A stretch of DNA of 29,446 nt, from the NCBI GenBank assembly GCA_034421515.1, contig DAOUKH010000028.1, forward strand, positions 1 through 29,446, in the 5' to 3' direction. Origin of the DNA: DAOUKH01 sp034421515. GTDB lineage: Bacteria; Chloroflexota; Dehalococcoidia; SHYB01. The position numbers were made by a program, and so were the translations under genes. Shown here piece by piece: positions 16,001 to 22,290 of this stretch (the stretch's first letter is position 1; each line of letters opens with the position of its first letter). The notes beneath the pieces were generated by a model. It saw nothing but the letters and a program-made list of their open reading frames with translations, was not told the DNA's origin and ran no database searches.

Positions 16001-17224
16001 GTCCGAGACGCTCGGCCAGTCCATAGCTTCGGAGGTGATCTTTACCGGCAGCGCATCCCAGTCCAGACGGGGATTCGGGTTGTTGAAGTGCAGGTGCTTT
16101 GGGATGACCCCCCGCTGCATCGACAGGACCACCTTTATGAATCCCGCCATGCCCGCAGCGGATTCCAGGTGGCCGACGTTAGTCTTGACGGAACCGACCA
16201 GCAGTGGGCTGTCGGGTTGTCGCTCTCTACCGTAGACTTCCGCCGCGGCGTTCAACTCGATGGGGTCGCCCACCTCCGTTCCCGTTCCATGGGCTTCCAG
16301 GTAGTCGACCTCGTGGGACGCCACACCGGCCTGACGTAGGGCTTCCTCGATCACCGCCTTCTGCGCGGACTCGCTGGGCACCGTGAGTCCGGTGCTGGTG
16401 CCGTCTTGGTTCGCCGCCGACCCAAGTACCACGCCCCAGATGCGGTCTCCGTCGGCCTGCGCGTCTTTGAGCCGCTTCAGGACGACGATTCCACACCCCT
16501 CGCCTCGCACGAAGCCGTTGGCCGAGGCGTCGAAAGCCTTGCATTGTCCGTCCGGGGACAACATGCCCGCCCTGGCCCGGAGCTCGGTCAGCCGTCCGAC
16601 AAAGATGGCCTGGACGCCGCCGACCAGGATCATGTCCGCCTCGTCCCGCTGCAGTGAGGCCATCGCCTGGTGGAGGGCGAACAGCGACGAGGAACAGGCC
16701 GTGTCGACGGCCATGGCCGGCCCTTCCAGGCCGAGGGCAAAGGCCACGCGTCCGGCAGCCGTGTTGAAGGACGTGCCGGCGACGGTATATAAGCTGGCAG
16801 CCGCTTCGCTGGGCTGGCCCGCGCCGAGGCTTACGATGCGGTAGTCGTTATTGCTGATGCCGACATACACCCCCGTGCGACTGCCCTTCAGTTGGTCGGG
16901 GTCAACCAGCGCATCTTCAAGTGCGGTCCAGCAGGTCTCCAGCAGCATGCGCTGCTGTGGGTCCAGCAGTTGGGCCTCCACCGGCGAAATCCTGAAGAAC
17001 TCGGCATCAAACAGGTCGATGTCGTCAACCAGAGCGGCGTAGCGACAGGCAGGAATCTGCCTTGCCGTTTCGGGATAGAACTGCCCGATGCGGCCGATGC
17101 CGGAACCGGGAACGCCCTCGGTGATCGCGTTCCCGCCCGACTCCAAGAGTCGCCAGAAGGACGCTAGGTCGGGAGCGCCGGGAAACTTGCACGCCATCCC
17201 GACAACGGCTATGGGCTCATTCAC
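7010..17224 (-). CDS. type I polyketide/fatty-acid synthase: KS-AT-DH-cMT-ER-KR-ACP-KS-AT0
   Basis: 3404 residues. KS1 (1-430): Cys177 (DTACSSS), His312, His352. AT1 (570-930): GHSLGE with Ser663, PAYH motif with His770. DH (945-1240): His976 in HKVFGRVVMPG, Asp1148. C-methyltransferase (1440-1650): SAM motif LEVGAGTGSGT at 1477. KR structural half (1650-1880). ER (1890-2200): HTASGGVG at 2023. KR (2210-2450): GGLGGIG, Lys2321, Ser2345, but His2358 where Tyr is usual. ACP (2490-2560): Ser2523 in GMDSL. KS2 (2594-3015): Cys2759, His2894, His2934. AT2 (3145-3390): GHSLGE has become GLGVGE (Gly3242) and about 90 core residues including the catalytic His are missing. The protein stops just after the post-AT motif YPFQRRRFW. 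The first module should build a reduced, alpha-methylated chain. Start is GTG 17224 with AGGAG 9 bases upstream. The first-module domain order is that of fungal highly reducing PKSs and sponge-symbiont Sup-type synthases. Confidence 0.95.
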   Translation of the reverse strand: MNEPIAVVGMACKFPGAPDLASFWRLLESGGNAITEGVPGSGIGRIGQFYPETARQIPACRYAALVDDIDLFDAEFFRISPVEAQLLDPQQRMLLETCWTALEDALVDPDQLKGSRTGVYVGISNNDYRIVSLGAGQPSEAAASLYTVAGTSFNTAAGRVAFALGLEGPAMAVDTACSSSLFALHQAMASLQRDEADMILVGGVQAIFVGRLTELRARAGMLSPDGQCKAFDASANGFVRGEGCGIVVLKRLKDAQADGDRIWGVVLGSAANQDGTSTGLTVPSESAQKAVIEEALRQAGVASHEVDYLEAHGTGTEVGDPIELNAAAEVYGRERQPDSPLLVGSVKTNVGHLESAAGMAGFIKVVLSMQRGVIPKHLHFNNPNPRLDWDALPVKITSEAMDWPSVSDRPRRAGISSYGWSGTNVHVVVEGLPPSEQVPVDSVGMSRPTSPARVVTAQVSASAKGDPAEVHEGVDRPARFLPLSGKTDAALRDAARSYLAWLGAQSDAAFADGNASDAQLSDMAWTASVARSHFDFREGVVFRDAHSLRDGLAAVADSGQAPPNQAASKVAFVYTGQGNQWVGMGEALYESEPVFRAVLDRCDQLILEERGASLLDVMFGRAGAAGDLDEPRWTQPAIYALECALTALWASVGIRPDVVLGHSLGEIAAAQAAGVFTLEGGLRYASARGRLLGELPRPGAMAAIFAPKGEVEAAVGAWSDEHSGSDVCIGVDNGTHQVISGPVAEVHALSDRLEAAGMNVRRLRASPAYHSALVEPALDDLEAVFSDISISAPTIPLISNMTGEPMGAGMRMDGAYWRQHARRPVAFLNCVESLAELGADAAIELGPHAILGPLVSLNWPQGKGNVSAPTVLQSLLRPSFDGSEPERADAFVYAVAGAYKAGLPVDLAGMFAGEERRKISVPGYPFQRRRYWLPSGRRSVSGDAHPMLGARHESPRGEVMFETEMFPSDPAWLEDHKVFGRVVMPGALYGAMAATVPLTEGAAASVVEELQLHNPLVYPDYASDDADEPGRRMQLVVDGGKGGAARAFEVYSKRDDDEWLLHAEGRLSPDLGQRGTANRTDLGTLKASLSPQDVSAYYRDKSATGIEFGPSFRTLERLWGAGGEAVGDIALQAAGERNDPGIHPLLLDGCFQVLSATRNLSGIGGDATYLPLGWERLRLNGPLPERIVCHARLRDSVQAQDEGEAAPAIPETLTGDLWLYSPEGDALGELTGFAVKRATRAALLSSTEGLGDLLYEVVWRERPLAGGLRSADSLTGPSTVAAGTGAFAEYLSNEGVEVGDRVALLTDLERLSRSFSLAALEELGWRREIGAEIDPAALRERLEVIPEHGRLLERMLRLLADGGVLEHTPGGYRVVVGAEDPLPDEALADPEAFAERILARHPHGTTEIGILRRSGGALADVLRGEVDPLSILFPREGPGAVDYYFIAPASRASNRLLADAVAAAVAGWPKERRLRILEVGAGTGSGTSVVLPELPAGGFDYVFTDISAGFFAGAEERFSDSGAPITYRPLDIERDPAEQGFDLHAYDLVIAVNVLHATRSLRETLTNCRNLLAPAGQLVAVENLRGRGWQDVAFGQLDGWWRYSDDYRPHHALASPEVWLRALTDSGFEDSAVLGGESAGDEGPLGSGVILGRGPAEITLPGGVWVLATDDESAAGGLAAALAAHDQTVIVAGGSQSGNAAPNGPGIFPTPVDPERRASWRELLEGLPAEVPLEGVVHCLSLDGRGTTATTGQMAEDVKKAGASALALVQALQDSGLTPAKGLWFLTEGAQALERDYMRKGVGQLAGATLWGFGKAIAREAGYLQARMIDLDPDASPRPDDLFNEVMYPDAETHIAYRSGRRLGARLVRKGDGRSRIDLPEGPDWRLVPTAGEGLEGLHAEPAIQPPLQSGEVRVAVEAVGLNFSDVLISVGAVEMQPMLGDEFYGRIAEVAPDVSEFGVGDRVVGLGIGTFRPDLVTRAEMVAHASPEASAAALATIPLPFVSAELGFRMSGLKAGDRVLVHTASGGVGLAAIQLVRAAGAEVFATASAAKQPYLRSLGIAHVYDSRSTDFGREILDATDGAGVDVVLNSLAGSAFIEASVSCLAQGGRFIEMGRRDIWSAEQMAAARPDVAYSLLEVDVLKKQDPATPGASLRRVMTRLGAGELEPLVHTRWPMAEVVPALDFMRSARHIGKNVIVMPPLTDGRLRADRTYLVTGGLGGIGTLVAGWLADRGAGVIVLNGRRDPDPEAVEAIEALRRQGADVRVELADMTDPAAIDDMLARINAGMPPLAGVIHSVGVLSDGSLGNQTWERFEQVLWPKVLGAWHLHQATLDEDLDLFVVFSSIAGVVGNSGQGNHAAANAFLDQLAGYRRSLGLPGQSIAWGAWSGLGEAEEHRERIERQLAASGTGWLSPQQGLKAFDELVRQDITAGMVAAVDWPVLAENFEGEIPFLSELVADDSETDGDGGGAEGDADLLSQLRQRPAADWEPVLVSFVQDEVRAVLRLPAAPAATIGFFDLGMDSLMSVELRNRLNRALSGEYVVSNTAVFDFPNVAALAGHLAGELSGVLGAEKPPALEEPVPKKPRTDAALEVEPIAIVGMACRFPGAPDLASFWDLLEGGKDAITDGRKDEGPWEGVAGDPAATEAMYRRGGFLEGIDLFDNRFFRISPIEARMMDPQHRMLLETTWQALEDAGIDPDSLRGSRTGVYAGMGGSEYRDVIAAKGQEDLYFGTSGSIGAGRVAFVLGLEGPAMPVDVACASSLAAVHQAVEALRRGEVSLALAGGVNATLSLSLVRFHNELGMLSNTGACNAFDSSADGFVRSEGCGVLVLKRLSEAEADGDRIWGLVRGTAVNQNGASAGLPVPNGPAQERLIEEALDRAGVAPSEIDYLEAHGTGTDLGDSIELRAIASVYGRGREADRPLLVGSVKTNIGHAEWAAGMASMMKAVLAMHRGVIPAHLHFKEPNPNFDWDRMPIRVTSEMTEWPVHPDKPQLSAVNAFGLSGTNAHVVLEGYSRPSDGPAAWPDGPPRPVEVSPRSPPDDAPTSVAASSGRTFRLLPLSGKSHDALRDLAGRYLAWLGDRQEGLSAETTAEQLLADMAWTAGVGRSHFPHRAGLVFGDVKELEAGLKKLAGSAQQTDSEEPAASARIAFAYTGQAGQWAGMGEALYQTEPVARAVLDRCDQVMREERGASLLDVMFGRTEARGDLNDEGWAQAASYALEAALTALWESVGVRPNEVVGLGVGEIAAAQAAGVFGLEDGLRLAMSLTGPEADVPRIAMAEPSLTLTSSVTGRAVKASAELDDVHWRQATDEAAGSQTFTKALASVGADIVVEVGPQTKVDATAAAPEGFEERFLRAVSAAYEAGARISFSGLYAGEERRRISIPGYPFQRRRFWVQPRRRGGT

Positions 17225-17297
17225 GTCGCGGTTCTCCTGCGTAAGGGCAAGTGCCTGCCGGCAACCTCATCGACGTTCAGGCGTGGGATGCCTCACG

Positions 17298-17329
17298 ATA
17301 ATAGTGCATTTGAGTAGGCCGCGGCCTAC
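17298..17329 (-). promoter_or_regulatory. PKS operon promoter region with 16-bp perfect palindrome
   Basis: On the minus strand a TATTAT box (17303-17298) lies about 74 bases before the PKS start codon. At the -35 distance there is no consensus hexamer but a perfect palindrome, GTAGGCCGCGGCCTAC (17314-17329), whose near half falls in the spacer. The position suggests a regulator site controlling a promoter that lacks its own -35. The palindrome could also form a 6-bp stem with CGCG loop behind the upstream permease gene, but there is no T-tract to make it a terminator. Confidence 0.42.
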
Positions 17330-17376
17330 CCAAGACAACCCCAACACGTGGCGCTCTCCGCCGCCCAAGCCCTGAA

Positions 17377-19116
17377 TCAGGCGCTGCCCTCGACTTGGAC
17401 CGTGACGATATCCACACCGTGGAACTTCTGGTGGCGCACGGCAGCGGAGTGGTGCCTCAACAGCCGGAGCGAAAGCTCATTAAATGTCGGTACGGCGGTC
17501 TCGTCGCTCAGATACGCCAACTGGTCCTCGACGTTCTCATGGCGCGTCGTCGCCACGAACTCCAGCTCCACCATCGTCCCCTGCGGCCGGGCGGCGACGA
17601 TCAAGCGCGGAGGCTCCGAGCCCTCGGCATACTCCTCCTGCATTTGCAGGCTGGCGAGCGTCTCCTCGCCGGCAGCCCGCAGCCGCATCGTTGACGCCTC
17701 GTTCCACCCGAGTCTGGCCGCCAGCCGGGTAAGGAAGTCATCGATCGCGGGGAGTGAGCCCATGTCCAGCCTGGCCTCGAGGCGCTCGCGGCGCGGGCTG
17801 AGCGCTTCGAGCACGAAGGTCATGCCGATCGCCACCACGGCGCCAATCGTGACGCCATTGCCCAGCAGCCCGCCCACTTCATCGCCCAGGAGGTCCCGGA
17901 TGATGGGGTGGTTGTGGAGCCCCAAGCCCAGCGCACTCGCGAGCGCCACCACCAGCACACGCCTCGAGTCGAGGCCGTCGCGCAGGATCGTCTGCCAGCC
18001 GCTGACGAAGAGCATCCCCATGGCCAGCATCAGGTACGCCCCCAACACGGGCCCGGGGATCGTCAGCAGGAGGGCGGCAAGTTTTGAGAACAAGGCCAGC
18101 ACCACCATGACGACCGCCACGCCGATGCCGACCCGGCGCGCGGCGACGCCGGTGAGGTTGATCAGCGAGAGGCTGAACGAGGAATACGACATCGGCGGCA
18201 GCGTCGCCGCGAGACCGGAGAACAGCATGCCGATGCCGTTCACGCTCACCATGCCCTGGATCTTGCGGAAATCGATCGCTCGCGGCCGTCGCCTCGATCC
18301 CTGCTGGATCGCAACGCCGTCGCTAATCGTCTTGATCCCGATCACGAGGGTAAGGATCGCGAACGAAGGCAACAATGCCCAGAACTCACTGCCGGGCGTG
18401 AAATCGAAGCGCAAATCCGGCAATTCGGGGATGCCGAACCAGCCCGCGCTGACGATCTTGTCCCCGTCGATCACCCCGAATGCCGCGGCGACCGCGCATC
18501 CGGCCAGGATGCTGATGAACGGCCCAACGAGCCGCCACACGCCACTGGCGCGCAGCGTCAAGATCACCGAGACGAGCAACGTCATTCCCGCAATCGCCGG
18601 GCCGGAGGCGCCGGGTGCGCCGGACGGCAGGTCCTGGACGCTGTCGAACGCGATCGGCAGCACGCTGACGGCGATCAGCATGGTCACCGTCCCCGTCACG
18701 ACCGGCGTGAAGATCCGGCGCAGCATTGGCAGCCACCAGGCGAGCGCGACCTGAATGACGCAGCAGACCACCAGCAGGCTCGCGAACGTCGGCAGGCCCG
18801 CCGAGGTGACGGTCGTTACCATGATGGCAATGAAGAGCGCCGCGGGACAGGTGAGCACAATATGGCCCGCGCCGAACCGCCACGCTTGGAACGCCTGAAA
18901 GGCCGTGATCGCCCCGCTGATCAGCAGCGCGGCGAAGACGCTCCAGGTCAGGTAGGTGTCATCGAGCCCGGAAGAACGGACCGCGACCGCCACGTTCAGC
19001 ACCGTCGGCGCAAGCACGAGCGCGGCGCCCTGGAATCCGACAACCAATGCGGTCGACGGAGGACACGCCTCCTCGGGTTCAAACCCGATGGGCTGCTCGT
19101 CGCTTCCGGCAGTCAC
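17377..19116 (-). CDS. NCS2-type permease with C-terminal soluble domain, paralogue of 3084-4844
   Basis: 579 residues. The membrane part (about 22-435) has family landmarks: FTPVVTGTVTMLIAVSVLP, LINLTGVAARRVG and SKLAALLLTIPGPVLGAYLM. From about 440 a soluble tail follows, with PAIDDFLTRLAARLGW, RLRAAGEETLASL and SLRLLRHHSAAVRHQKFHGVD lining up with the tail of the other permease. The tail's Glu-containing helix resembles the N-box of GHKL ATPases but lacks the Asn. The start is GTG 19116 with an AGGTGA very close upstream. It lies 40 bases downstream of the OYE-type reductase and 152 bases upstream of the PKS, all on the same strand. A shared transcript is possible, though the PKS seems to have its own promoter. 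Substrate unknown; nucleobase uptake is typical of the family. Confidence 0.8.
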   Translation of the reverse strand: MTAGSDEQPIGFEPEEACPPSTALVVGFQGAALVLAPTVLNVAVAVRSSGLDDTYLTWSVFAALLISGAITAFQAFQAWRFGAGHIVLTCPAALFIAIMVTTVTSAGLPTFASLLVVCCVIQVALAWWLPMLRRIFTPVVTGTVTMLIAVSVLPIAFDSVQDLPSGAPGASGPAIAGMTLLVSVILTLRASGVWRLVGPFISILAGCAVAAAFGVIDGDKIVSAGWFGIPELPDLRFDFTPGSEFWALLPSFAILTLVIGIKTISDGVAIQQGSRRRPRAIDFRKIQGMVSVNGIGMLFSGLAATLPPMSYSSFSLSLINLTGVAARRVGIGVAVVMVVLALFSKLAALLLTIPGPVLGAYLMLAMGMLFVSGWQTILRDGLDSRRVLVVALASALGLGLHNHPIIRDLLGDEVGGLLGNGVTIGAVVAIGMTFVLEALSPRRERLEARLDMGSLPAIDDFLTRLAARLGWNEASTMRLRAAGEETLASLQMQEEYAEGSEPPRLIVAARPQGTMVELEFVATTRHENVEDQLAYLSDETAVPTFNELSLRLLRHHSAAVRHQKFHGVDIVTVQVEGSA

Positions 19117-19156
19117 TGCTCACCTATCCCTTTTGGCCGCTCAGCGCCAGTCCCAG

Positions 19157-21151
19157 CTACAGCGCCCGTCCGGCGCGGGCGCCGTCGAGCATAGCGTGCA
19201 TGATGCGCCGCGGGGCGAGGCTGTCCCCGATCAGGACAAGCTCCTTCGTCTTGCCCCGCAGCGCCTTCGCCAGCCGGTCGTCGGCCCGCGTGCCGCAGGC
19301 GAGAACCACGCTGTCGACGTCGCGGACCTTCCGCTCCCGGCGCGTGAACGTCTGCAACAGCGTCGCGCCCGGCGACTCGAAGCTCAGCATGCGGGTCATC
19401 GTCGAGATCGTCACTCCCTTGGTGAGCAGCCGCTTGAATAACAGATAGCGCGTCGGATGCTCGGCCCCGAGCGACAGATCGACTTGCTCGGAGATGAGCT
19501 CGACCTCCTTGCCCTGATCGGCGAGGAACTCGGCCGCCGTCGGAGCCCCGACGTGGTCGTCCATGCCGCCCACGACGATCACCTTCTCACCGGCCACGGC
19601 AGCCCCCGAGAACAGGTCGAGCGCGGTGATGACGTTCGGATGCTCCACTCCGGGAAACTCGGGAATGTACGGACGTCCGCCCGTTGCCACCACGACCGCG
19701 TCGGGAGCCATCTCAAGAACGACGTCGGCTTCTATTTCGTCGCCAAGAAGTAGCTCGACCCCGGCCCGGCGAAGCTCTCGCTGGAAGAACACGGTCAGGT
19801 CGGCCAGGTTGCGCCGGTTGGGGTCCTGCGCCAGGATCCGCACCGTGCCCCCCAGCGCCTTCTCGCGGTCGGCCAGATAGACCCGGTGGCCGCGCAGCGC
19901 AGCCGCTCGCGCCGCCTCCATGCCCGCCGGCCCGGCCCCCACGACGAGCACCGTCTTCCTGACCTCCGCCGGCACGATCTCCATCTCGGCTTCCCGGCCC
20001 GCCGCCGGGTTCACCGCGCACATCACCGGCTTCCGCGCGTGTCCGATGTAGTGGCACTCGTCCATGCCGATACACATGCGGATGTCGTCGGGCCGCCCCT
20101 CCTTCGCCTTGATCGGCAGCTCGGGGTCGGCGATCAGGGCGCGGACCATGCCGACCATGTCGGCGGCGCCGTCGGCGAGGATGCTGTTCGCCATCGCGGG
20201 GTCGGTGATCTTGCCGGCAACGAAGACGGGTACGTCGACGACCTTCTTGACGGCGGCCGCGGCCTCCACGTTGTGGGCGGGCGGCACGTACCAGGGGCTG
20301 ACGTAGGCGATCTCCAGGCCGTCGCCCAGGCCGGTGTAGTTGCCGCCGCTGACACTGATAAAGGCCACGTGCGGCGACAGCGACTGGCCGATGCCGGCGA
20401 GCTCGTCGATGGTCAGACCGCCGTGCCGCCCGTCGCCGTCCAGCCCGATCCGGATACCGATCGGATAGTCGGGACCGGCGAGCTTGCGGCCCGCCTCGAT
20501 GATCTCCAACACGAACCGGACGCGGTTCTCCCGGCTTCCCCCGTAGCGATCCTCCCGCCGGTTGAACCGCGGCGACAGGAACTCGGTGACCAGATAGCCA
20601 TGCGCGCCGTGGATCTCGGCGGCATCGAGGCCCGCCTCCTTGGCCCGCCGGATGCCGTGGGCAAAGGTGATCACGAGGTCGGCGATCTCCTCTTCGGTCA
20701 GCTCGTGCGGGACGACGGCGTCGAAGGGCTCGGGCACCGGCGAGGGGCCGAAGGCGGGCTGCAGGCTGTCGCGGTGCATGCCGGCACCGGCGTTGTAGAC
20801 CTGGCCGAAGACCTTCGCCCCTTCATCGTGGATCACCTCGGCGCGCTTCCGCAGGCCCGGGATGCCTATCTCGTCAAAGAACTCGATGCCCTCGGGCGTC
20901 GCCGGATTGGGCGGACGCACGTCGAAGTCGCGGCCGTGCTCCTTCTTCCAGCGCCCCGGCCCAAGGGGGAAACTCGTCGTGCCCGCGGAATGGATGCCGA
21001 TGAGCGCCGCCCCGCCCCGCGCCCGCTCCCGCAGGTAGCGCAGGTCCCGCGCCTCCGAGTGCGCCGTGCCGTGCGTGGTATTCACGATGCGGTTCCGCAC
21101 CGTGAAGTTGCCGATCCGGAGCGGTTCGAAGAGCCGTGGAAAGTTGGGCAT
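19157..21151 (-). CDS. OYE/TMADH-family NADH:flavin oxidoreductase with Fe-S site and FAD domain
   Basis: 664 residues in the three-part layout of 2,4-dienoyl-CoA reductase and trimethylamine dehydrogenase. An FMN TIM barrel (1-345) carries HGAHGYLVTEFLSPRFNRR at 181-199 and RYGGSRENR. A cysteine cluster spans 360-378. A C-terminal dinucleotide-binding part starts VLVVGAGPAGMEAA at 401 and has a second nucleotide motif near 524 (VIVVGGMDDH). The cluster spacing follows the TMADH pattern C-x2-C-x2-C-x12-C, but the second position is Met363, leaving Cys360, Cys366 and Cys378. The family reduces C=C bonds or demethylates amines; the substrate is unknown. A link to the PKS (enoyl reduction of products) is conceivable but not shown. 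ATG 21151 has only a weak GAGAAG site. A TATGAT box at 21195-21190 may be its -10. Confidence 0.88.
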   Translation of the reverse strand: MPNFPRLFEPLRIGNFTVRNRIVNTTHGTAHSEARDLRYLRERARGGAALIGIHSAGTTSFPLGPGRWKKEHGRDFDVRPPNPATPEGIEFFDEIGIPGLRKRAEVIHDEGAKVFGQVYNAGAGMHRDSLQPAFGPSPVPEPFDAVVPHELTEEEIADLVITFAHGIRRAKEAGLDAAEIHGAHGYLVTEFLSPRFNRREDRYGGSRENRVRFVLEIIEAGRKLAGPDYPIGIRIGLDGDGRHGGLTIDELAGIGQSLSPHVAFISVSGGNYTGLGDGLEIAYVSPWYVPPAHNVEAAAAVKKVVDVPVFVAGKITDPAMANSILADGAADMVGMVRALIADPELPIKAKEGRPDDIRMCIGMDECHYIGHARKPVMCAVNPAAGREAEMEIVPAEVRKTVLVVGAGPAGMEAARAAALRGHRVYLADREKALGGTVRILAQDPNRRNLADLTVFFQRELRRAGVELLLGDEIEADVVLEMAPDAVVVATGGRPYIPEFPGVEHPNVITALDLFSGAAVAGEKVIVVGGMDDHVGAPTAAEFLADQGKEVELISEQVDLSLGAEHPTRYLLFKRLLTKGVTISTMTRMLSFESPGATLLQTFTRRERKVRDVDSVVLACGTRADDRLAKALRGKTKELVLIGDSLAPRRIMHAMLDGARAGRAL

Positions 21152-21324
21152 GGTCTTCTCTTGGGGAAGGTCGCGATGCCGCCGACCACATCATAAGGGT
21201 TGGGTCGAAGGTTCAGGTCCTGCCGTTGGCGGCCTGTAAGAGCGTCTCAATATCGAGCCGGGTTTTGAACTTGTTGCTGCGCTTCGGTGCTATCCTCCGC
21301 TGGAATGGTGGTCCGGGAATGTCG

Positions 21325-21339
21325 CCTGGCAGCGCCAGG
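21325..21339 (+). other. hairpin just upstream of a ribosome binding site
   Basis: CCTGGC-AGC-GCCAGG, a perfect 6-bp inverted repeat with 3-nt loop, ends 10 bases before AGGAGGG of the next gene. It could be an mRNA structure affecting translation or a regulator site. The rest of the 210-bp divergent region 21152-21361 shows no gene and no full promoter I can defend. Confidence 0.4.
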
Positions 21340-21361
21340 ACACTAGGTCAGGAGGGAAATC

Positions 21362-22093
21362 ATGACAATGCGGTACGCAGGTCTTGCCTTGATTGTCGGC
21401 GTGGTTCTGGCCTTTATGGCCCCACTGTTTATACCGGGGTACGTTTTCATTGACCCGGTCGACCAGACCGAGTACGCCGCGTCGCTGGGCGCCTTCAGCG
21501 ATGCGCCGGTCCTTGCGCAATGGATGACGTTCCTTACGCTCATTTCGCTGTTGCTGATGTCCTTCGGCTTCTTGGCTCTTTACCCTCTGGTGAAACGGCA
21601 AGCCGGACTGGCCGGCAGGCTCCTGCAGTTCGGCATTATCTTCACCCTTATCGAGTGGTCCATCCTCATCATCGCGACGGGAATGCGGCACTTCGAAATT
21701 CACCTGCTGCAACGCAGCAACTTGGCCGCAGCCGGGTCTCAGTCGGCGGCAGATTTCGAGGCCGCGGCTTTGGCCCTGCACCTCGGCACTACAGGGGTCA
21801 ACTTGGCATTCATAGCGCTGGCCCCCATCGCGTCCAGCATGTTCGGACTTGGGCTCGCCAAGCGGTTCGCCTCCATGAGCCCCTACAAGGTTGCGTGCTA
21901 CGTCCTACCGGTAGGTGGACTTGTGGCGCTGGTCAACTTCCTCGTTGCAATATCCGCTCCCGGCACGGGCATCGAAGCCCTGCTCTTCGTCAACACCATC
22001 GTCCTCTACATCCAGGGGCTTTGCCTGATCGCTATCGGGTACGGCATGTACCAGGGGCGGGAGGAGCTCGCCACCGAGGACTCCTCCGGCTAA
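21362..22093 (+). CDS. six-helix membrane protein of unknown function (paralogue 1)
   Basis: 243 residues with about six membrane helices (roughly 5-25, 54-77, 87-108, 136-162, 178-198, 210-232). I do not recognise the family. It clearly resembles the protein at 22954-23670: both have a short loop after helix 1 with DPVD/DSVD, then LAQxMTFL at helix 2, RHxxIH at residues 109-114 (Arg109, His110, His114 in both), and a shared basic turn after helix 4 (LAKRFASMSPYK here). The conserved paired histidines at the end of helix 3 suggest a cofactor or metal site, which is inference. The start is certain: ATG 21362 with AGGAGGG 5 bases upstream. It is divergent from the OYE-type gene and probably ends its own transcript at the hairpin 22138-22165. 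Confidence 0.78.
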   Translation: MTMRYAGLALIVGVVLAFMAPLFIPGYVFIDPVDQTEYAASLGAFSDAPVLAQWMTFLTLISLLLMSFGFLALYPLVKRQAGLAGRLLQFGIIFTLIEWSILIIATGMRHFEIHLLQRSNLAAAGSQSAADFEAAALALHLGTTGVNLAFIALAPIASSMFGLGLAKRFASMSPYKVACYVLPVGGLVALVNFLVAISAPGTGIEALLFVNTIVLYIQGLCLIAIGYGMYQGREELATEDSSG

Positions 22094-22137
22094 CCTCTGG
22101 CCGATTGGCTCTACCGGCCGTATTGAGGGACGGTAGG

Positions 22138-22165
22138 CGGAGGGGGCGCGTCTCGGCCCCCTCCG
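22138..22165 (+). terminator. GC-rich hairpin, possible terminator
   Basis: CGGAGGGGGC-gcgtctcg-GCCCCCTCCG is a perfect 10-bp stem with an 8-nt loop, 45 bases after the membrane-protein stop. No T-tract follows, so intrinsic termination is uncertain, but the stem is very stable. The stretch 22166-22290 holds no other feature except an AT-rich TAAAAT at 22203-22208 that could be a -10 for the lipoprotein gene. Confidence 0.5.
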
Positions 22166-22290
22166 TCGGCATGCCTAACCTGCGCCCGTGCCTGTGAGGC
22201 TGTAAAATATTGTCCGCGGAAATCAAAGCGTCTCCCCGGCGGGCTCCTCGCGCGCTAGAGCGCCAAATGTCGCGACACAAGGGGGTGGGT

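Noticed and set aside
17314..17329. Rho-independent terminator for the permease
   Set aside because: The palindrome gives only a 6-bp stem with a CGCG loop and is followed by TCAAAT rather than a T-tract. A regulator site is more likely.
17348..18754. 468-codon plus-strand frame over the permease gene
   Set aside because: It is antisense to the NCS2 permease, Ser/Thr/Pro/Arg-rich low-complexity in composition, with no domain.
3084..19116. A composite mobile element with the two permease genes as its ends
   Set aside because: The permeases are inverted relative to each other and strongly diverged, and there are no terminal inverted repeats, transposase or target-site duplication. A chromosomal paralogue pair is simpler.
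19886..21196. 436-codon plus-strand frame over the OYE-type gene
   Set aside because: It is antisense to a gene with clear flavin and nucleotide-binding motifs. The peptide is Arg/Asp/Gly/Val-rich with no motif.
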